The notes under the pieces were generated by a model that saw nothing but the letters and a program-made list of their open reading frames with translations, was not told where the DNA came from and did no database searches. Shown here in pieces: positions 1 through 14,229 of a stretch of 64,000 nucleotides of DNA (its first letter is position 1; every line of letters starts with the position of its first letter). Source of the stretch: Plasmopara viticola. Taxonomy: Eukaryota > Oomycota > Peronosporomycetes > Peronosporales > Peronosporaceae. The position numbers were made by a program, and so were the translations under genes. The stretch lies in contig MBPM02000093.1 of the NCBI GenBank assembly GCA_001695595.3, positions 1-64,000 on the forward strand. The letters run 5' to 3'.

Positions 1-3000
1 TCTTGTATCTAGCCGCCAAGTACGAGATGATCTACATGTCTGGTCACTATATATCCGCTGACCTGTCGGAGAATTCCGAATATCAATGCTCTGCAAAACA
101 ATGCGCGAGCCATTAAATTTCTACTAGTTATTAAGCTCCGCCATCGCAGGTTAATCAATAGATTGACACGATATGCAACTTACGCAATGACTAAACATTC
201 GAGTCAGATATTTTAGCTTTCCTGAATTCATCTACTAAATTGCAAATCCTACATGCCTTCGGCTACTTAAAACAGCGCACCATCCACAGCAGACTTACAT
301 CTACCTGCAAGTTTATCTGTTTAGTCAAGTTGGAGTAAACGATAACAATTGTTTTTAATTCCCAACACATTCTCAAATTTTGGTGCCGCAGCTACGTGTG
401 TGATGGAACTCTTTTTTTCGCACAAGTCTCACACCCAAACTTCTCACTCCAATAAATTAGGAATCGGTTCGTTCAGCTTGACATTTGCCAAGTACTGATG
501 GCGTGCACTTTGTGAATGCGAGTTCTTGTATGACCAATGATATTACTTTTTAATACACACTTAGAATGGTTTTTGTGGACTTATTTACGTGAGACTTGGT
601 GAAGGAGCTGGCGCATTCGCAGACTTTCATTGTCAATAATATGTACTTGTACACCTACCTGATGCTTGAGATGGAGCGTAGTTCATAAAAGCTTTTATCA
701 TTCGCACTATGCATGAAAGAACGTTGGCGTTGGGCGTGCTATCAAAATATAGCATCGCCTATGAATGTTCGCATGAACTTTTTTGCTGCTTTACTAGTGG
801 AAGTCGTGAGGTCGTGTATGATGTGCCAACCGACACTGATGCGCACACGCAATGTTAGAAAAGCATGGGGACTGATGCCGGCTCAGATTTGATCTTTGAC
901 GATTATTTTAGTAGCCTATTTGTCAATCTCCATCTTGCTCAGTGCGATCGGTGTTTTTTTGCCAAGATTGATACTATTTTTTTATCAAAGGCTGTATATG
1001 ATATCTCAACAGATAAAAGGATAAAGGCCAATCAAGGCATGTATAGCATCTCTTACCCCTTAGCTTCGCGCACGAACCCATTACAGCTCACATGTAGCAG
1101 ATTCTAGCAACTATTGTGAGCTTTGCTATTGTTGCACAGCTAACCAGCAATACATGACAGCTTTGCAGTCACAGCGCCTGCCACTCGAGTCGAATGATCT
1201 CTTACGATTTATTAAAGCAAAGAAACAAGTTACTGGCAAGATACTGTTAGTCAGGTCCGAAATTAGGTGTGTGACTTGGTTTTCCTGGGCTCAATATAGT
1301 TTATGCATGGAAGCTAAATAGTCAAAATCAATGCTTAGTTCCCGGGTTCTATAAAAGAAAAGTCGAAGATAATGTTCGAGATGGTGAACTTTGGGTCCGC
1401 CACATTTCACATTTCTTTATCTAAAGCAAGAGACACATAAAATCCACAACTATCCTCAAAGGTAAGGGAGCAACGAATTCAATTATTAAATGATGACTGT
1501 GTTCACAGGCGGCGTAAGGGTAGGCCTGCTCCTCGCTACTTTTCTACAAGTACGGATAGCATCAATCTATGAGACTATTTGAATCGCTTTTCAAGATGAG
1601 TACAGCCACTGACAGGCTCGCTTTTCCGAGCTGCCGGAAGTAGGCGTACAGGATGATGTACTTGGACAGACAGACTCGGGTGCAGCCAAAGGAACCTTAG
1701 TGCTTGCGACCAACGCAACATCTGCTGCTATGGCTGCGGAAAGCAAGAGTATATGATGCATGTCTGTCCGGGGCGGGATAATAAAGTAAACTTTGTATCG
1801 CTTAAGTGTTGCGGGCAAAAGACTAACTCTTAAAATTAGAAAAATACCGTTCATCAGCTCCTTACTCTGGAAAAAATAGGTTACCATGACAAATGTATGG
1901 TCGGCACACACCATACTCAATTTCGAGTTTTTGACAGCTCTCAAAGAAGAATCCAGCAGCTGTGAGCTATTGGAAGTGTGCGGCTCATTAATTTAAATAA
2001 AGTTTCTGGTAGACTCCGATGCATCAAAAAATCTCGCATGCCGGCTAATCATCGCGGCAAGTTACGATAGGTTTACAAATATTATAGGAGAGAGCGACAG
2101 AACAAAATCAGTACGACAGATGGGATGATGTAATCTTTTGAGCCTGACCAACATCGCATAGAAAGCTTTTGTGAGATTAGTTGATTGTCGACTGAGGTAT
2201 AGGCGGCAAGCATAGCCAAGTATGTGTTGATCAAAGAAGATTTAGAGGTAATACAAACAGAGAGCTCTTACGTTTTTTCGGCCTACAACCGCCAATCGGT
2301 GGGTCCCAGCCGTATACTCCCACCAACTAACCCCCTATACTTCATCTAAACCTCAACAAATTCTTAATAATTCTCATATAATAGGGCTTTCTGACTCCTC
2401 AAACCCAACTGCGCACGTCCAGACATATAGACGGGATAGATTTGTGCTGAACGACGTCTTTCGCGCTTGCAAAATTGGCTCTAGGTCTCAATGAATTTGG
2501 GACGTCTCTTTTAGGCTAGCCACATACTTCTGTGGATGAACATTTGCATTTATTTTTTTTGCCAATGCAATTTTGTAGTATCGTTACCGGCCAACCTGCT
2601 CGTGACGACACATACGTAACAAAAGATGGTTCACCTTTGATGCTTATGAACTACGACGACTGCACTGTCCTCTTTGTTTCTCTACAAGTATGCCATCTCC
2701 ATCTCTAGGGAGCACAATCATTAAATGCTTGAAAGTTGGTACGATAACGTGTCTGTAATTTTTGTGTGTGTTAGCCGAACGGAAAATGGAGAAAATCAAA
2801 ATATACGCTTATAGCATACTAGATAGCGCAGCGGTGCATGCGCATACATCAATCCAAAGGAAGGACGTGTTGTTCAAAAGCACGCTTTCAAGCGTGCATT
2901 GATTTTGGTTGATAATTTCTAACGATTCTGAAATTGATTGATTAAACAAAACCTAGATCAGATATTACACCTAACGGTATGGTTTTAATGCATCAAGGGC

Positions 3001-6000
3001 TAATAAATGCTCGGCGCTGCATCATCATCTGGCTATACAGCTGTTCAAACCATTGCGTCTGACATATCTTAACAACGTATTCGTTTTGGGGACAATTTGT
3101 TTTTTTTAGTCCTACCTTGGCCGCCAAAGAAAAAAGTCTGTAAACTCTACGCGTACCATATAGAATTTGTCATTATTGAAAGAAGATGTACGTCCTTGGC
3201 TGCTGCATAAGCAAGCAGGCATTGAGACTTGTGCGGGCCCTCAGGTTTTTAAAGGCTGTACCTACGCTACAATTTCAAAAGAGATCGAAGTAGTGTTCAC
3301 GTTTAGCCAGTATCTTTTGTCTGATTAATTAAAAAACATTGAGTTGGGCTTAAATACTCAACACCAATGTTCTTTTAACAACAGCAAAGAGTTTTCTTGA
3401 TAAAAAACCAATTTTTGATTTGCTAGACGCTATTGCATATGCTGGCGTCATTTCATTTATCCCTTCGTTTGCGCAAAGCGGCGACTTGACATGGACGGTC
3501 ACGAGAAAATCATCTCAGTTGGACCAATGCAGCTTATATTGTCGAGCAACTACAAAAAAGTACTGCAGCGTCTACACGATTAATGTTACGATTACATCTG
3601 CTTAATTCTTAGCCCCTGTAGAAGACGGCGCAAATTTAGGGACAATAGTATGTATAATCCCTATGCTTTTACAATTAAGTAATGCTTGGTAGTCTATGTG
3701 TAGTGTAGCGTGCACGCTTAAAACGTGGCGAGACCAATGCTATTGTCGATGCGATTTCGAAAAAAAACGCTATGGATTGTGTTATATAAGGAAAAGGTAG
3801 AAGCTACGTTGACGAGCACGTCAGTTATATGCAACCAATGTCACGTTAAAACCGTTATAGCGATTACTCATCGCAGACGAAGATGACAAAGTCGAGGGCT
3901 AATCGCTTGACAGCGATCGCGTTTGTATCGCTGTTATTTAGCAAACTATCTACTTCACTCTAGGTAGACCAAACAGAAATTAGTTTGAGTTGTTCTTTGA
4001 AAGCGAAGACTTAGCGTACAATATGGGAGACATTTTGCTCCAATGTCTTTTGTATGCAATCGGTTTTTCTGTTGATCTTCACAGCGTGATGACCCCGCAG
4101 GTACCCAAAGTATTAGGGTACCTGCAAGATCGGCGAGAGGGTCAAAATTGCTGCTCACACGTTGTCCTTTTCAAAGATTTTACAATTGTTGAAAGTAAAC
4201 AGCTTTGACTTTGTCGTTGGCTTGCTAAAACTGATGGCTACTCGAGCAAAGTGTCGCCTATGCCAATTAGGGCATCCAGCAAACACATCTGCCAGTGTGA
4301 CCGGAGGACAAATCGCGAGGCTGTTATAAATGCGGTGTTTGACCCACGATCTCTCGGACATAGTAGCGTCAGATCAAACACCGCGGTTTGACGCTGAGTT
4401 TAAGCAAACACTGACCCAGCAATAAGAAATTCGAATATGCACAGCCAGATTGTTCAACAAGAATACTCTATACTTATGGTCTTTGCTGAGACTGCAGTCG
4501 ACAATGCAGCTCCCGCATCAACATGCTTCGTGTCTTTTCAAATAACTACGGTACGCAAGCATTTTGTTGACCCTTATTAGTGCCAGAGATGCTTGGGTTG
4601 GTAAGATATGGTCTCCAAAATCGTTTCCTCGCTTTTCCTCAAATCCTATAACGACTTCTCTGAGGGATAAGAGATCACATAGGTCTCTTTGTTCGTAGAG
4701 AAATATTTACCTGACTTCGCAAGTGGTCGGCCAAACTTGAACAGCAGGGCAAGGTATGCGTTTGCACTTGCATACGAAAATCAATAGAAATTTTTTTAAG
4801 TACGAGTTAAAAGAGCAAAGCTTTTCAAAGGACAAACTTTAAATAGAGGCTTGATCCTTATCGCGCAAGAGTGTACTTTTGTAATAAGAGCAAGATTTGA
4901 TCACTACATTCGACCTTTCACAGCTCTGGAAAATATGGATCGGAGTATACATCGACCATCCCGAAACGACGTAGATGCAACATGAAAAAAATTAAAAACG
5001 ATGTACTTATAGTCTCCTTTCGTTTTTAAGGTGCCCCCCGCACCTCCCCGAGTATTGCTCCATGTTAACTCTACTCTTAAGGAGTGTACAAATGACGTTG
5101 CGGCTGATAGTGCCCACTCGATTACCTTATTTATCATAAGCTATACACATGCATCTCGTTCGCATTCGCCTGTTGGCTCTCAGACCTGTTCTTCTTTAAG
5201 TTATACAACCGATAAGGAGTGCTGGTGCACCGAGTATCGACGCAAGTAAATAGTATGCAAAGCTCTCAATCGGTTTTTTAAAGAAGGACTCGAGAAGGAT
5301 GTGAAAGCTTTCATATAAGCACTCTCGTCTGCCGATGCAGTCCAATGATTCGAAAAGGAATACACGGCTTTGAAAGAGCAATCCACGACGATACCTGATC
5401 GTGTAGCCTATGAGCTTCACGGTCAGATCAACTGCATCATAAGATCTTGAAGTGCGTCGACAGGTCAGTTTCCTGTAGAGTGAGCTTTAGGCTCAAATAG
5501 CATTCGGGATATGTTCCCCGTCGTGGTATACCATCCCCAGCACGACGAAGAACACGTGATTTTCGCAACCTTTCTAGTTCTGTCAGGTGTGCGCAGAAGA
5601 TTATTTATCTCATGATGGGTTTTTATGTTGGTAATTTAGGTATTGAGGCCCATTTTGGTATACGGGCACCCTTGTATGTCAGCTGGCTTTGTCATCTCTA
5701 AACGACTTGAATGGATGAAAGTCTTCTTTCATGTCGGTTTGAATATTATTATGACCAGACCGACTTTTTGTGTTTAGGTCGAAGAGCGATAGCTTACCTT
5801 CATTCCTCTCTCATCGAGTGTAATCTAAGCCTTACTTGGCGGTAAAACTGGCCACCACTTTAAGCGATGCTTATATCAAAATTTTGCATAGGGCTTGCAG
5901 TAGTCTTGTGCACGACAGTCATATGTCGAAATCATTACCGGTTTGTATTTTAAGGTAGCTTGAAAGGTGAATAGTCAGCCGTTCACCAGAAAATTACATT

Positions 6001-7027
6001 TTTTTGCGCACCCCCTTTGTGCAAGGTGCTGTGTGACTCCGCCACAGCAACAAAAGCGGCTCAATCATCAGCATTCAGGGCAAGTACCGCATAAACTTTA
6101 GCAAAGTCGATCTAAGCGCATATCCAAAAAGAGCTTAAATAGTCAAAGCTTTCTGCTACTTGACTGCAGGTTTCAAGGAGGCATCATGCAATCAATAGCT
6201 GCAAGCCACGACTGTTCGGAGCACTGTGCACATCGACATTTCCACGCACATCTTCGATATAACACAAAATTGGTGAGCACAATCATTACGTAAAGTTTGC
6301 AAGAGTTTTACCTAGATTCTCAACTAAGCAAGACATCATCAGGAACTATCTAAAAGCAAACTTTGATGCAACAAGAAAGCAAAACAATTGAAATAACGAT
6401 CGTCGGAAATAGTTTTATAACTAATTAAAGCAGCTACATCTTTTCTCCATTTTTACGTTCTTCTTTATGTTCTAGGTTTGATCTTTGCTCGTGAGTAAGC
6501 GCTACGCAAAGTGTTTGATATTACATGTCTAGTTAGGGCGACTAGGCATCGGAAAACACCTCTAGAAATCGTAGATTGTACCTGAGCATTTCGATATATC
6601 GTGAAACCTTGGCGCCACCGTACCGGTCAACTATACGACGTTTGAACATAAACAGCAATAAGCTCGGTGGACTAACTTACAGTATCTCTCGCAGCAATAG
6701 ATATTGAGGTACAATTGATGACACGCTACAATAACGCGGCCATGAATTAACCGAATAATAATCCAAGGCCGTAGCTTCGACCGCTTATGATATCCAGGGT
6801 CCATTTTATCGTTAAAACCGGTAATGACGCAGTGCATTTTCAATAAACTACACTAAATGTGTGGGACCACATAGGTGATCTCTCCTGTGTCCCACCCGCT
6901 TCAGTTCATCATCAGAGACTGTTGTACTTGCGTCTTTCAGGTTCATCTATTTTCAAAAAATCAACTTCAGACGCAACTTTATGAAGGTGAAAACTCATAC
7001 ACTATGGCAACACTAGAGGATACAGTT
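1..7027. other. AT-rich gene-poor region
   Basis: I see no supportable gene here. Open frames are short (91 codons or fewer, apart from one of 117), lack recognisable domains and have the skewed composition of random AT-rich DNA. One small perfect inverted repeat lies at 4097-4125 and is listed separately. Old, unrecognisable transposon sequence is likely but cannot be shown by reading. Confidence 0.6.
4097..4125. repeat. Short perfect hairpin, 10-bp arms
   Basis: The arms GCAGGTACCC and GGGTACCTGC flank a 9-nt AT-rich spacer. No neighbouring gene suggests a terminator or operator role. A chance palindrome is possible. Confidence 0.5.
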
Positions 7028-7963
7028 CTACAGCTGAGCAAACCGATTTTCGTCCATGTCATTCCCAGTTGCACTGTCCTCTTCACTCGACGTCATCATC
7101 GGCAAGCTCGGTCGTCGATTATTTGCGCTGGCATTGTTCGAACTTATTAGAAGTTTCGTCGCGAGAGTCGTGTGATCACACGATTTGTCAGGCTCGATCG
7201 AAGTCAAGGGTGCGGATGGCGGTGCGTTTGATGCCGCACGTCCAGTTTGCTGTCCGCCAGCTTCAGATGAAACCGATACCACGCTTCCGTCGTCAGAGAT
7301 GATCGTCGTATCGCTAGCCCCCAGATCGTCTTGGCGTTTCTTCCAGCCCCCACGTGACAATGTCAGAGCGTCGACGGATTGTCGAGTGCGATTTAAATCC
7401 TCGTACGCAAGGCGATGCTTTCGTAAACGACGCGCATACCAATAGTACACCATCGCGGGTACAATAAAAGCAAGAGTGATAACGATGATGGCACAGAAGG
7501 GGCTGCTACCATTGTTCCTACCTGCAGAGTCGAGCGTTGCGCAGTGCGTAAATGCGACGGCAGAAGAATACCCGGGTGAGTCGCAGTAAGCAAGACAAAC
7601 ACAACCGCTTGCCCCGACACAAAATTGAGACGGGTGATCGGCCACGAACGCTGGGTCTGTAGACTGACGTGCACGGCACGTGGCACAAACCGAGTCGTTC
7701 GCTTCGCAGTACGTTGTGTTGGTCGAAGGAAAGAAGGACGAGGTATTGTCGCTGCGATGGAGACGGTAGTCCTGTTGCCACACGTAGTCGGTCAAGGTAC
7801 TGCACAACCCGGCACTCGTAATCACGCAATCGACCCCACTGCCCAGACGCGTATTGAGACAGTCGTAACAAGACCGAGGGGTATCGCAGGCGTCGGAACT
7901 CTGCTGCTTCCACATGCAAACATTGTCGCTCGCTTTCGAGTACATGGCCGTCGGTGCGGACAT
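7028..7963 (-). CDS. 14-cysteine single-pass membrane protein, copy 1
   Basis: A 311-residue protein of unknown function. Residues 16-141 hold fourteen cysteines with spacing C-x9-C-x5-C-x2-C-x10-C-x7-C-x31-C-x6-C-x2-C-x18-C-x5-C-x-C-x3-C-x13-C, including the motif PRSCYDCLN. A hydrophobic segment at about 157-176 is followed by basic residues (RRLRKHR), so the Cys-rich part is predicted outside and the roughly 135-residue Ser/Thr-rich tail inside. The tail carries a LTLxxGW motif near 200-207, shared with copies 2 and 3. There is no N-terminal signal peptide; an in-frame stop directly before the ATG fixes the start unless there is an upstream exon, so N-out insertion by the TM segment itself is inferred. 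No intron is needed in this copy. A receptor or adhesion role is plausible but unproven. Confidence 0.75.
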   Translation of the reverse strand: MSAPTAMYSKASDNVCMWKQQSSDACDTPRSCYDCLNTRLGSGVDCVITSAGLCSTLTDYVWQQDYRLHRSDNTSSFFPSTNTTYCEANDSVCATCRARQSTDPAFVADHPSQFCVGASGCVCLAYCDSPGYSSAVAFTHCATLDSAGRNNGSSPFCAIIVITLAFIVPAMVYYWYARRLRKHRLAYEDLNRTRQSVDALTLSRGGWKKRQDDLGASDTTIISDDGSVVSVSSEAGGQQTGRAASNAPPSAPLTSIEPDKSCDHTTLATKLLISSNNASANNRRPSLPMMTSSEEDSATGNDMDENRFAQL

Positions 7964-10900
7964 TCAAATGCCAATCTGTCCACGCGCAGAGGATAGACGT
8001 CATTGCTTATCCATCCGGTGGCAAATCTAACGACGTATCTGCCGCAAGCCAGCTTTTTTTTTTAATTCCTCGGTTATTTTTACCTTTGAAACCCCGATGC
8101 AAAGCCTTCTTTGAATTTTAAAGCTTCGAATAGAAAAGATCAAGAACAAGGATAGAAATCTTGTGGCATCTATAGTTTGCTTCAATCTCGATGGTCTCAC
8201 ATGAAGAAAGCATAACGCAGATAGAAAGCGTCAGATTTTACAAAGTTGATGAAAGGAAATTTTCAGGTAGACGGCTGGCGTCAATGCGTAAGCATACATT
8301 ATCATCGGGTGTTAGCCGGTGGGTAGGTCTCGTGGTAATTAAAAACGGTATTATTTCTACGTCCCGATCATGCGACAAGTTTGTCATATGGTCCAGCGTC
8401 CGATTTATCTTATCCTCTACGGTATAATACGTAATAGGGAAATTTTAAGCGCCACTTCAGACTTTATCATCGTCCTCACTCTTGTTGGAAAGGTAAATGC
8501 ACATGCCGTCCACCTTAAAATAACCTTCAAATCGCGTAATTATTTTGACTCAAATGACACAGAGAAATAATTTCTGTGACGCAGTTTGAGCGTCACAATC
8601 TACACTCCGCTTCGCCCCGCTCGCTGACTTATTCTCAATCGACAGCCAATCTGTCAACGAACTTCCTCCACAAAAATGTCATAATTAATTGTAGCGGTGG
8701 CCGTTACTGCCGCATACTTCCAACGCTTACACTTGCAACCAAACATACCGACACGTATAATTGTATCGTAAGAAGAATTTGTCTGAACTTAAATTGCTTG
8801 CAGTGCTGTCGATTGAGCATCAACGTGGTATCGACGGCTTTGAGCTTTCTTTTATTTTGCCTGGCCAACTTCAAATGGTGAAGCTATATTGACGAAATAT
8901 TTGTACTCACTCACGACTTTTTGCGATAATTTCTTACCGAAAACAATGTCTGCAAGCAGTCGAAAAGTGAATGCTGCCTGCGCAAGCACCCGTTCCACGA
9001 AAGGTTATGCTGCTTAGCAACATGTTCGGGTGTATGTTGAACAGTGCGCTGGATTTGGATAATGGCTGCAACCCGCGCTACTAGTAAGTGGACCTATTAC
9101 CGCTATTTAAGGCTCCAGAGATATTAAAGCATCTGTTCATACAATTGCATCATCAATTAGGGGTATCATAACTTAGTGGGTGAAGCAATTATTTGATTAG
9201 GCGACCAAACGTCACCTGAAGCCTATTCTGACGCCACGATCGTTTAGTGCCTTCCTAAAAGGCTTTGTAGCTTTTTTAAGACCACCAAAGGAAAGATTTG
9301 CGGTTCTAAGGGGTACTAACTTTTTTGCCAACATCGCCCATTGTGTTTTTGGACAGAGAAAATCAATATCATCGGCTGATTTGTCATGGAACCCTCGCAA
9401 AATCCGAAAAAAGTAAGTCCAATTTGGTTTGGTCTACGCCAAGTGCCCAAGGAGATACGAGTTAGTGGTATGATTAAGCCACTTATTTGCAAAGGGATAG
9501 TGCTAATTTGCTGGCCTTCCTAATGAATAAGAACATTGTGGTGCTTAGAGACATAGCAACATAATGGGTTACTCGCCTGACTCTTTGCCCACGCAAGTAA
9601 TCTCGAGCTAATGAAGATGTTATCAAAACGGTATCATCGCTCAAGCGTTAAGAGACTTATCGTCAGATTCATTGGCCATGCGAAAGGGCTTATCCAAAAG
9701 AGCCGTGAGGTCCATCGTTTTACGGTGAGAAGGCCCAACCTGGGGCGCAATCAATGCTAAGCCATGAGATTCAGGGACCAAGGAAAGAGGGCAAGGTCAT
9801 AAACTACAGCCCTTGGTTCATTACGAGGATAAGCTCAACGACCCAAAGCTATTGTTTCAGCGCGTCCTCACACCAGCAATGCACGTACTTCCGATTCTAC
9901 GTACAATTGTAAATGCTGTCGCGAAAACCAGGTTGGTTCGCACCCGATTACGGAGAACAGTCACCAATACGGCTTTCTTATAGCGTAACTTTGGATGGAA
10001 TAAGCCCTCATAATATTTCAATCCGAATCTAAGCATCTTCGACGAAACACCTTACGAGCACATGAGCTCAGAGTGCAATTTGCTCACGAGAGTGTTGGAG
10101 ACAATTCACCTTGAGATGTCTCGGCTACGGTTAAATGTCAGGCCAGGCGCTGAGAGCGTAAGCTTCGAGCGCGGGTATGAAGTCAATCTTACCCGGTTCC
10201 AACGATCAAAAGAGCCCGTTGCTGAAATTCCTGAACTCAACGGTCATACCGGAGACGCCGTCACGACTGCCACGGCTTTGTGTTGTGGGGTCATTTCAAA
10301 AAGCATTTGGCGTCCAGAATAGTATCTCTGTGTCCCAGCACCCTTTACATGAAAGTGTCACTGACCTTGGCAGATAACAAGCACCAAACCCGGTCGCTCC
10401 TGCTTTAAACTTGATTCTTTTTTTAATGAGCTGCAGCATTTGTGAGACCATTTATATGCGCTTCAATTTTCTCTCGGAGTTCACAATGGCGGTCTAGTCG
10501 TGGCTTCAGTGAAGCAACTATGTTTTCTTATGGCGCTTGAGCTTCTTTGCTATGCGACGCATAAATTAAGCGTAAAATTGACCGCAGCGCATCTCAGCGC
10601 GAAAATTTTGAGCTGAAGTCAAAGTTTGCTTCCGTTTTTGCGAGCTCCAGGCTTGGCTGACCGCTCAAAGCGCACAGCCTGAGAAGGAATGTGGTCTCTC
10701 GACCAATAAGGTGGTAGTTATAGGTTTATCGACTGGTGTATGCCATCGTTTTTGTCTTGATAATAAGGAGACAACACTCGAGAAAGCTGTTCGGGACTTT
10801 TAAAAATTCGTATTCAATTTGAAGCTCTAATGGTGAAACGTTTCTTAAGACACCTCACAATAAATGTTTAATGAATCAACATTGTCTTGGAAAAACGCGA

Positions 10901-13859
10901 TGGCGAGCGCCGACTTATGCCCTTCCAAATCGTATAATGTTCAATGAAGCTATTTTCATCTTAATAGAATTACGGATGCCCTGAATTTTTTATGTATCTA
11001 GCGACACTATGCCACCATTTAAATACAAACCTAAGGTTCCCCTCTTGTCATTATCCGAGAGCGTATGCAAATGTAATTCTTAGTCAACTATATTTTGTCG
11101 AATTTTACAAAGCTCGATGATTCTCTTAAATGTAGTACTGGTCTTGCATTAAAGACCTGAAAGGAGTAAGTTTGTCGGGAGCTCCAGAATTTCTTAGAAA
11201 GTCGCAAATGCGCGAGCTATTGTCAATCATAGCATACTGTTTGGCTAACGAATGTAGTAACTCAGCGCACATACTGCGCAGTGTGTATGTGCGCCGAGAC
11301 GCCACATTTGTTAGACGGGGTGCCATACGGAAAGGTCCATTGTGTATTTAAACACAACCGTCCTTTTCCGTGTGTACTAACCACACAATCCACCTTATTG
11401 TATGACATCCTGGTATTGGTGGTCTACAGTAAAAAAAGCGAAAAAGCCGTATTTTGTATCGACAACAAAGAGGGCTGACGGTTTGCCGGTCACTATACGT
11501 GTTTAAGTCAGCGCCGAAGAAGGTTGCTTCGGCTTACAAATGCTCCATTAAACGAGAAGCTTTACCTTCATCTTGGATGTTGCTGCGTAGATTGTTTAGA
11601 TGTTCGCCCATATGCGAGCTGCTTGGGTACGGAAAGCTTTGAAAAAGCGATTCACTCCACCACGTCGTGAAGCGCGCGCCTATCGCTTTTTCTCACAGGT
11701 AATTCGCAGACATCATTTGCAAATACTCGCCTTGCTTTTTGCCCTAATTGAACAACAAGGAAGCTTAAGGTCAATGACAGCGCCAGTAAAAATCTTATTG
11801 GCGGTAAGTGCCTCAGAATTGGTTGACAGAATGTCAGATGTGAAAGGCATTTACGAAAGCACTGCAAAGTTTATGATTTTGGGAAAAATGACTCGACTTA
11901 GGATTCTTTTGCTGGTGAGGTCACAAAATTGGAGCCACGAGGTAGAAAGTAGAGTATAAGACTACATCACTATTTTGTTCCTCGGACAGCCTGAGTGCTC
12001 AAATTAGATGACCACTTGCTTAGTGAGAAAGAGAGGAAATGGGGGTCCACCATCGAAAATCCGTGACAGTCGCTGTCTTGTTAAAGTCATACTAACTACA
12101 TCCATTGAGGAAGGGAAGGATGTTTTACTCGGCTGTTGGAGCCATGGCGCTGAAAAGTACACTCATTTACAGTGCGAGCCGTAAATGCGTTCTAAAGGCA
12201 AGTTTGGGCACTGATCAACCTCAGTAGAGCCTATACCGACATCCCTGGTGGCTGCTGTCAAAAGCGTGCTCGTGTGAGCAGAGTAATAGATCAACGGCAG
12301 TCCACGACGACCTTCTAGCCGTGCAATTTTCACTTAAAGTAGGGCTACGTTTGCAGATTGGCTTCGCTATGGCTGTTGTGAAGTGTAAGCAGATAAGAAT
12401 CTTTTTTTTTCCGCACCCAATTTTGAAAAACTTTTATCTTTTTTGGTGTTCTGTACATTGTAAGCGCAACAGACGCGCCGACGGCCAAATTCACTCTTTT
12501 GAGTCTGCACTAAGATTTTCTCCGGACCGACAGCTTGGCTCATAAAGCTGCAAGTGTCTGCCACTGAGCGAGTGTTAAGGACGGACAGAGGCACCTATGG
12601 AAACCGTAATGAAGCATGTCATAAATCCGGTCGCAGACATAAAGCGAAGTGAGATATGGTCTGTTTTATCTACGCCTTGTGCGCTTGAATCTCATCGAGC
12701 TTATTGATTATAGACATTGGTCATTCCGGCACCTTTTTTAGACCGAGATTTGACTGAGGAAGGCTGGTTACTCGCGAGCTCGCAATGCGCAACGCACGTG
12801 CATGGCTCAGGTGAATGAGGTAAAAGCCTTTCTGTGGCTCGACATGGTAGCATGAGCCGCATACTCATGAACAGGGATTGAACTTCGTTGAGAAGATCAT
12901 CACCACTTGCTGGTGCTAAAAAGTCGGTTTCGACCTTGCTTACTCTAAATAAGAAGTGACCAGTGCACGCGGCGTGCAAGTGCTATAGGAGCGATCGAGT
13001 TGTATCTGACCGCATAACGTGCTTACGCAGGTTTGCCGCGGCATTGTATACTTGACTCTAAGCGGATTTTTTTCTCCACATGAAACCTCGGCGGTATACT
13101 AGGCGCATCAATCGGTTGATCTTTTTAAAAAAAATTATGTTGTGCGTTTAATTTGCTATGTAGCTTCGAAAAGAGAAACAATACAGAGCGGTGATGGCTA
13201 CTAGGCATCACCGCCTAACAGGTTTAAAATGAACAGCTTGACGAGATTAAACTAAGTGCAATTTGGGAACGCAAACCTAGTATGTGCCACAAAAGCGGGT
13301 GGGTTAACAATATTGCGTGACGCAAGTCAAGTAGTTTATCGGACATCAACAAGAATACGGAATTTAGTATTAGTGAGCCAAAGGAAAAGCGGTACGGTAA
13401 AAGAGCTATCTACCACGCATTTTGACTAAAAGGATTACTCTGATTGCAGCTGCTTGGCATCTATCCCACAGATAATTAGATGGATAGACCTCAACAAAGT
13501 CTAGTTCACATCAAAGACATACGAGATGAATTAAATCTTGCATTTATACCAATACTAGCTCTATGAGTCTGGCAGATAGCGATGTTTGACTTGTGATGGC
13601 TCTAAATACAAAACAATTGCCATAGGCCTGAACTTACGTTTGTAAAGCAAATTAGCCCGCTTCATTAATTTTATTGTTCGGGCCCCGCAGTAGGCGCTTC
13701 CGCTAAAGCTACGAGAACTTTTTACCAATTCCTCGAGCTATTTGAACGCCGTGACGTGCTCCAGCTGAATAGCAGACGAAAGGGCTGCAAATGCAGAGAG
13801 AGAATATACGTTCAAACGGAGAACGCTAATAAAGAGTCAACAGTTGTCAGGGAGTCGAT
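7964..13859. other. Intergenic, no recognised gene
   Basis: Mostly AT-rich. Somewhat more coding-like stretches near 9.2-9.4, 10.06-10.3 and 11.6-11.96 kb (the last an open frame of 119 codons) contain no domain I can name and may be decayed genes or transposon remnants. No RNA gene was recognised. Confidence 0.5.
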
Positions 13860-13980
13860 TGTATTGTATTGTATTACGTTATTGCGTTGCCAAGTTATGC
13901 ACGTGCTAGGCTCAGTCTGGCTAGTCCACGGCATAGAGTGGTGTCCGCATACGTCGGGTCTCGTTCGCCTTTTCCTTGAT
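13860..13980 (-). mobile_element. Minimal LINE derivative, 121 bp
   Basis: Read on the minus strand, this copy contains the 3' end shared with the LINE derivatives at 24.8, 55.1 and 58.6 kb, followed by a TACAA-type pentanucleotide tail. Its 5' boundary has GGAAAAGG, which also occurs within the first 13 bases of the other copies, so it may be 5'-tip plus 3'-end with nearly everything between lost. An 11-bp direct repeat, AGGGAGTCGAT (13849-13859 and 13981-13991), flanks it as target-site duplication. Confidence 0.75.
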
Positions 13981-14224
13981 AGGGAGTCGATGTGTGCAAT
14001 AAAATGCAAATTTACAACATGTAATTCTCAATTTGCGCTATATTTGATTCTGCAATTTAGGCAGGGACTATATCGGTTTTGGTTGCCGCTGTATGCATAC
14101 AGTACAAGGGAAACCAATTTTTTCACATGCCCCATACTGGCCATACACCAATTTTTATGAGCAAGAAAGTTAATCTTCAACGTCACCACATTGTATTTCT
14201 GGGCTCGAAGGGAAAAGTTTGCTG

Positions 14225-14229
14225 AGACC
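14225..14229. repeat. Copia target-site duplication, left
   Basis: AGACC directly before the 5' LTR is repeated directly after the 3' LTR at 18927-18931. Five bases is the usual duplication for Ty1/Copia integrases. Confidence 0.9.

Noticed and set aside
13756..14160. 134-codon open frame
   Set aside because: It spans the 121-bp LINE derivative and flanking AT-rich DNA, so it is not a gene.
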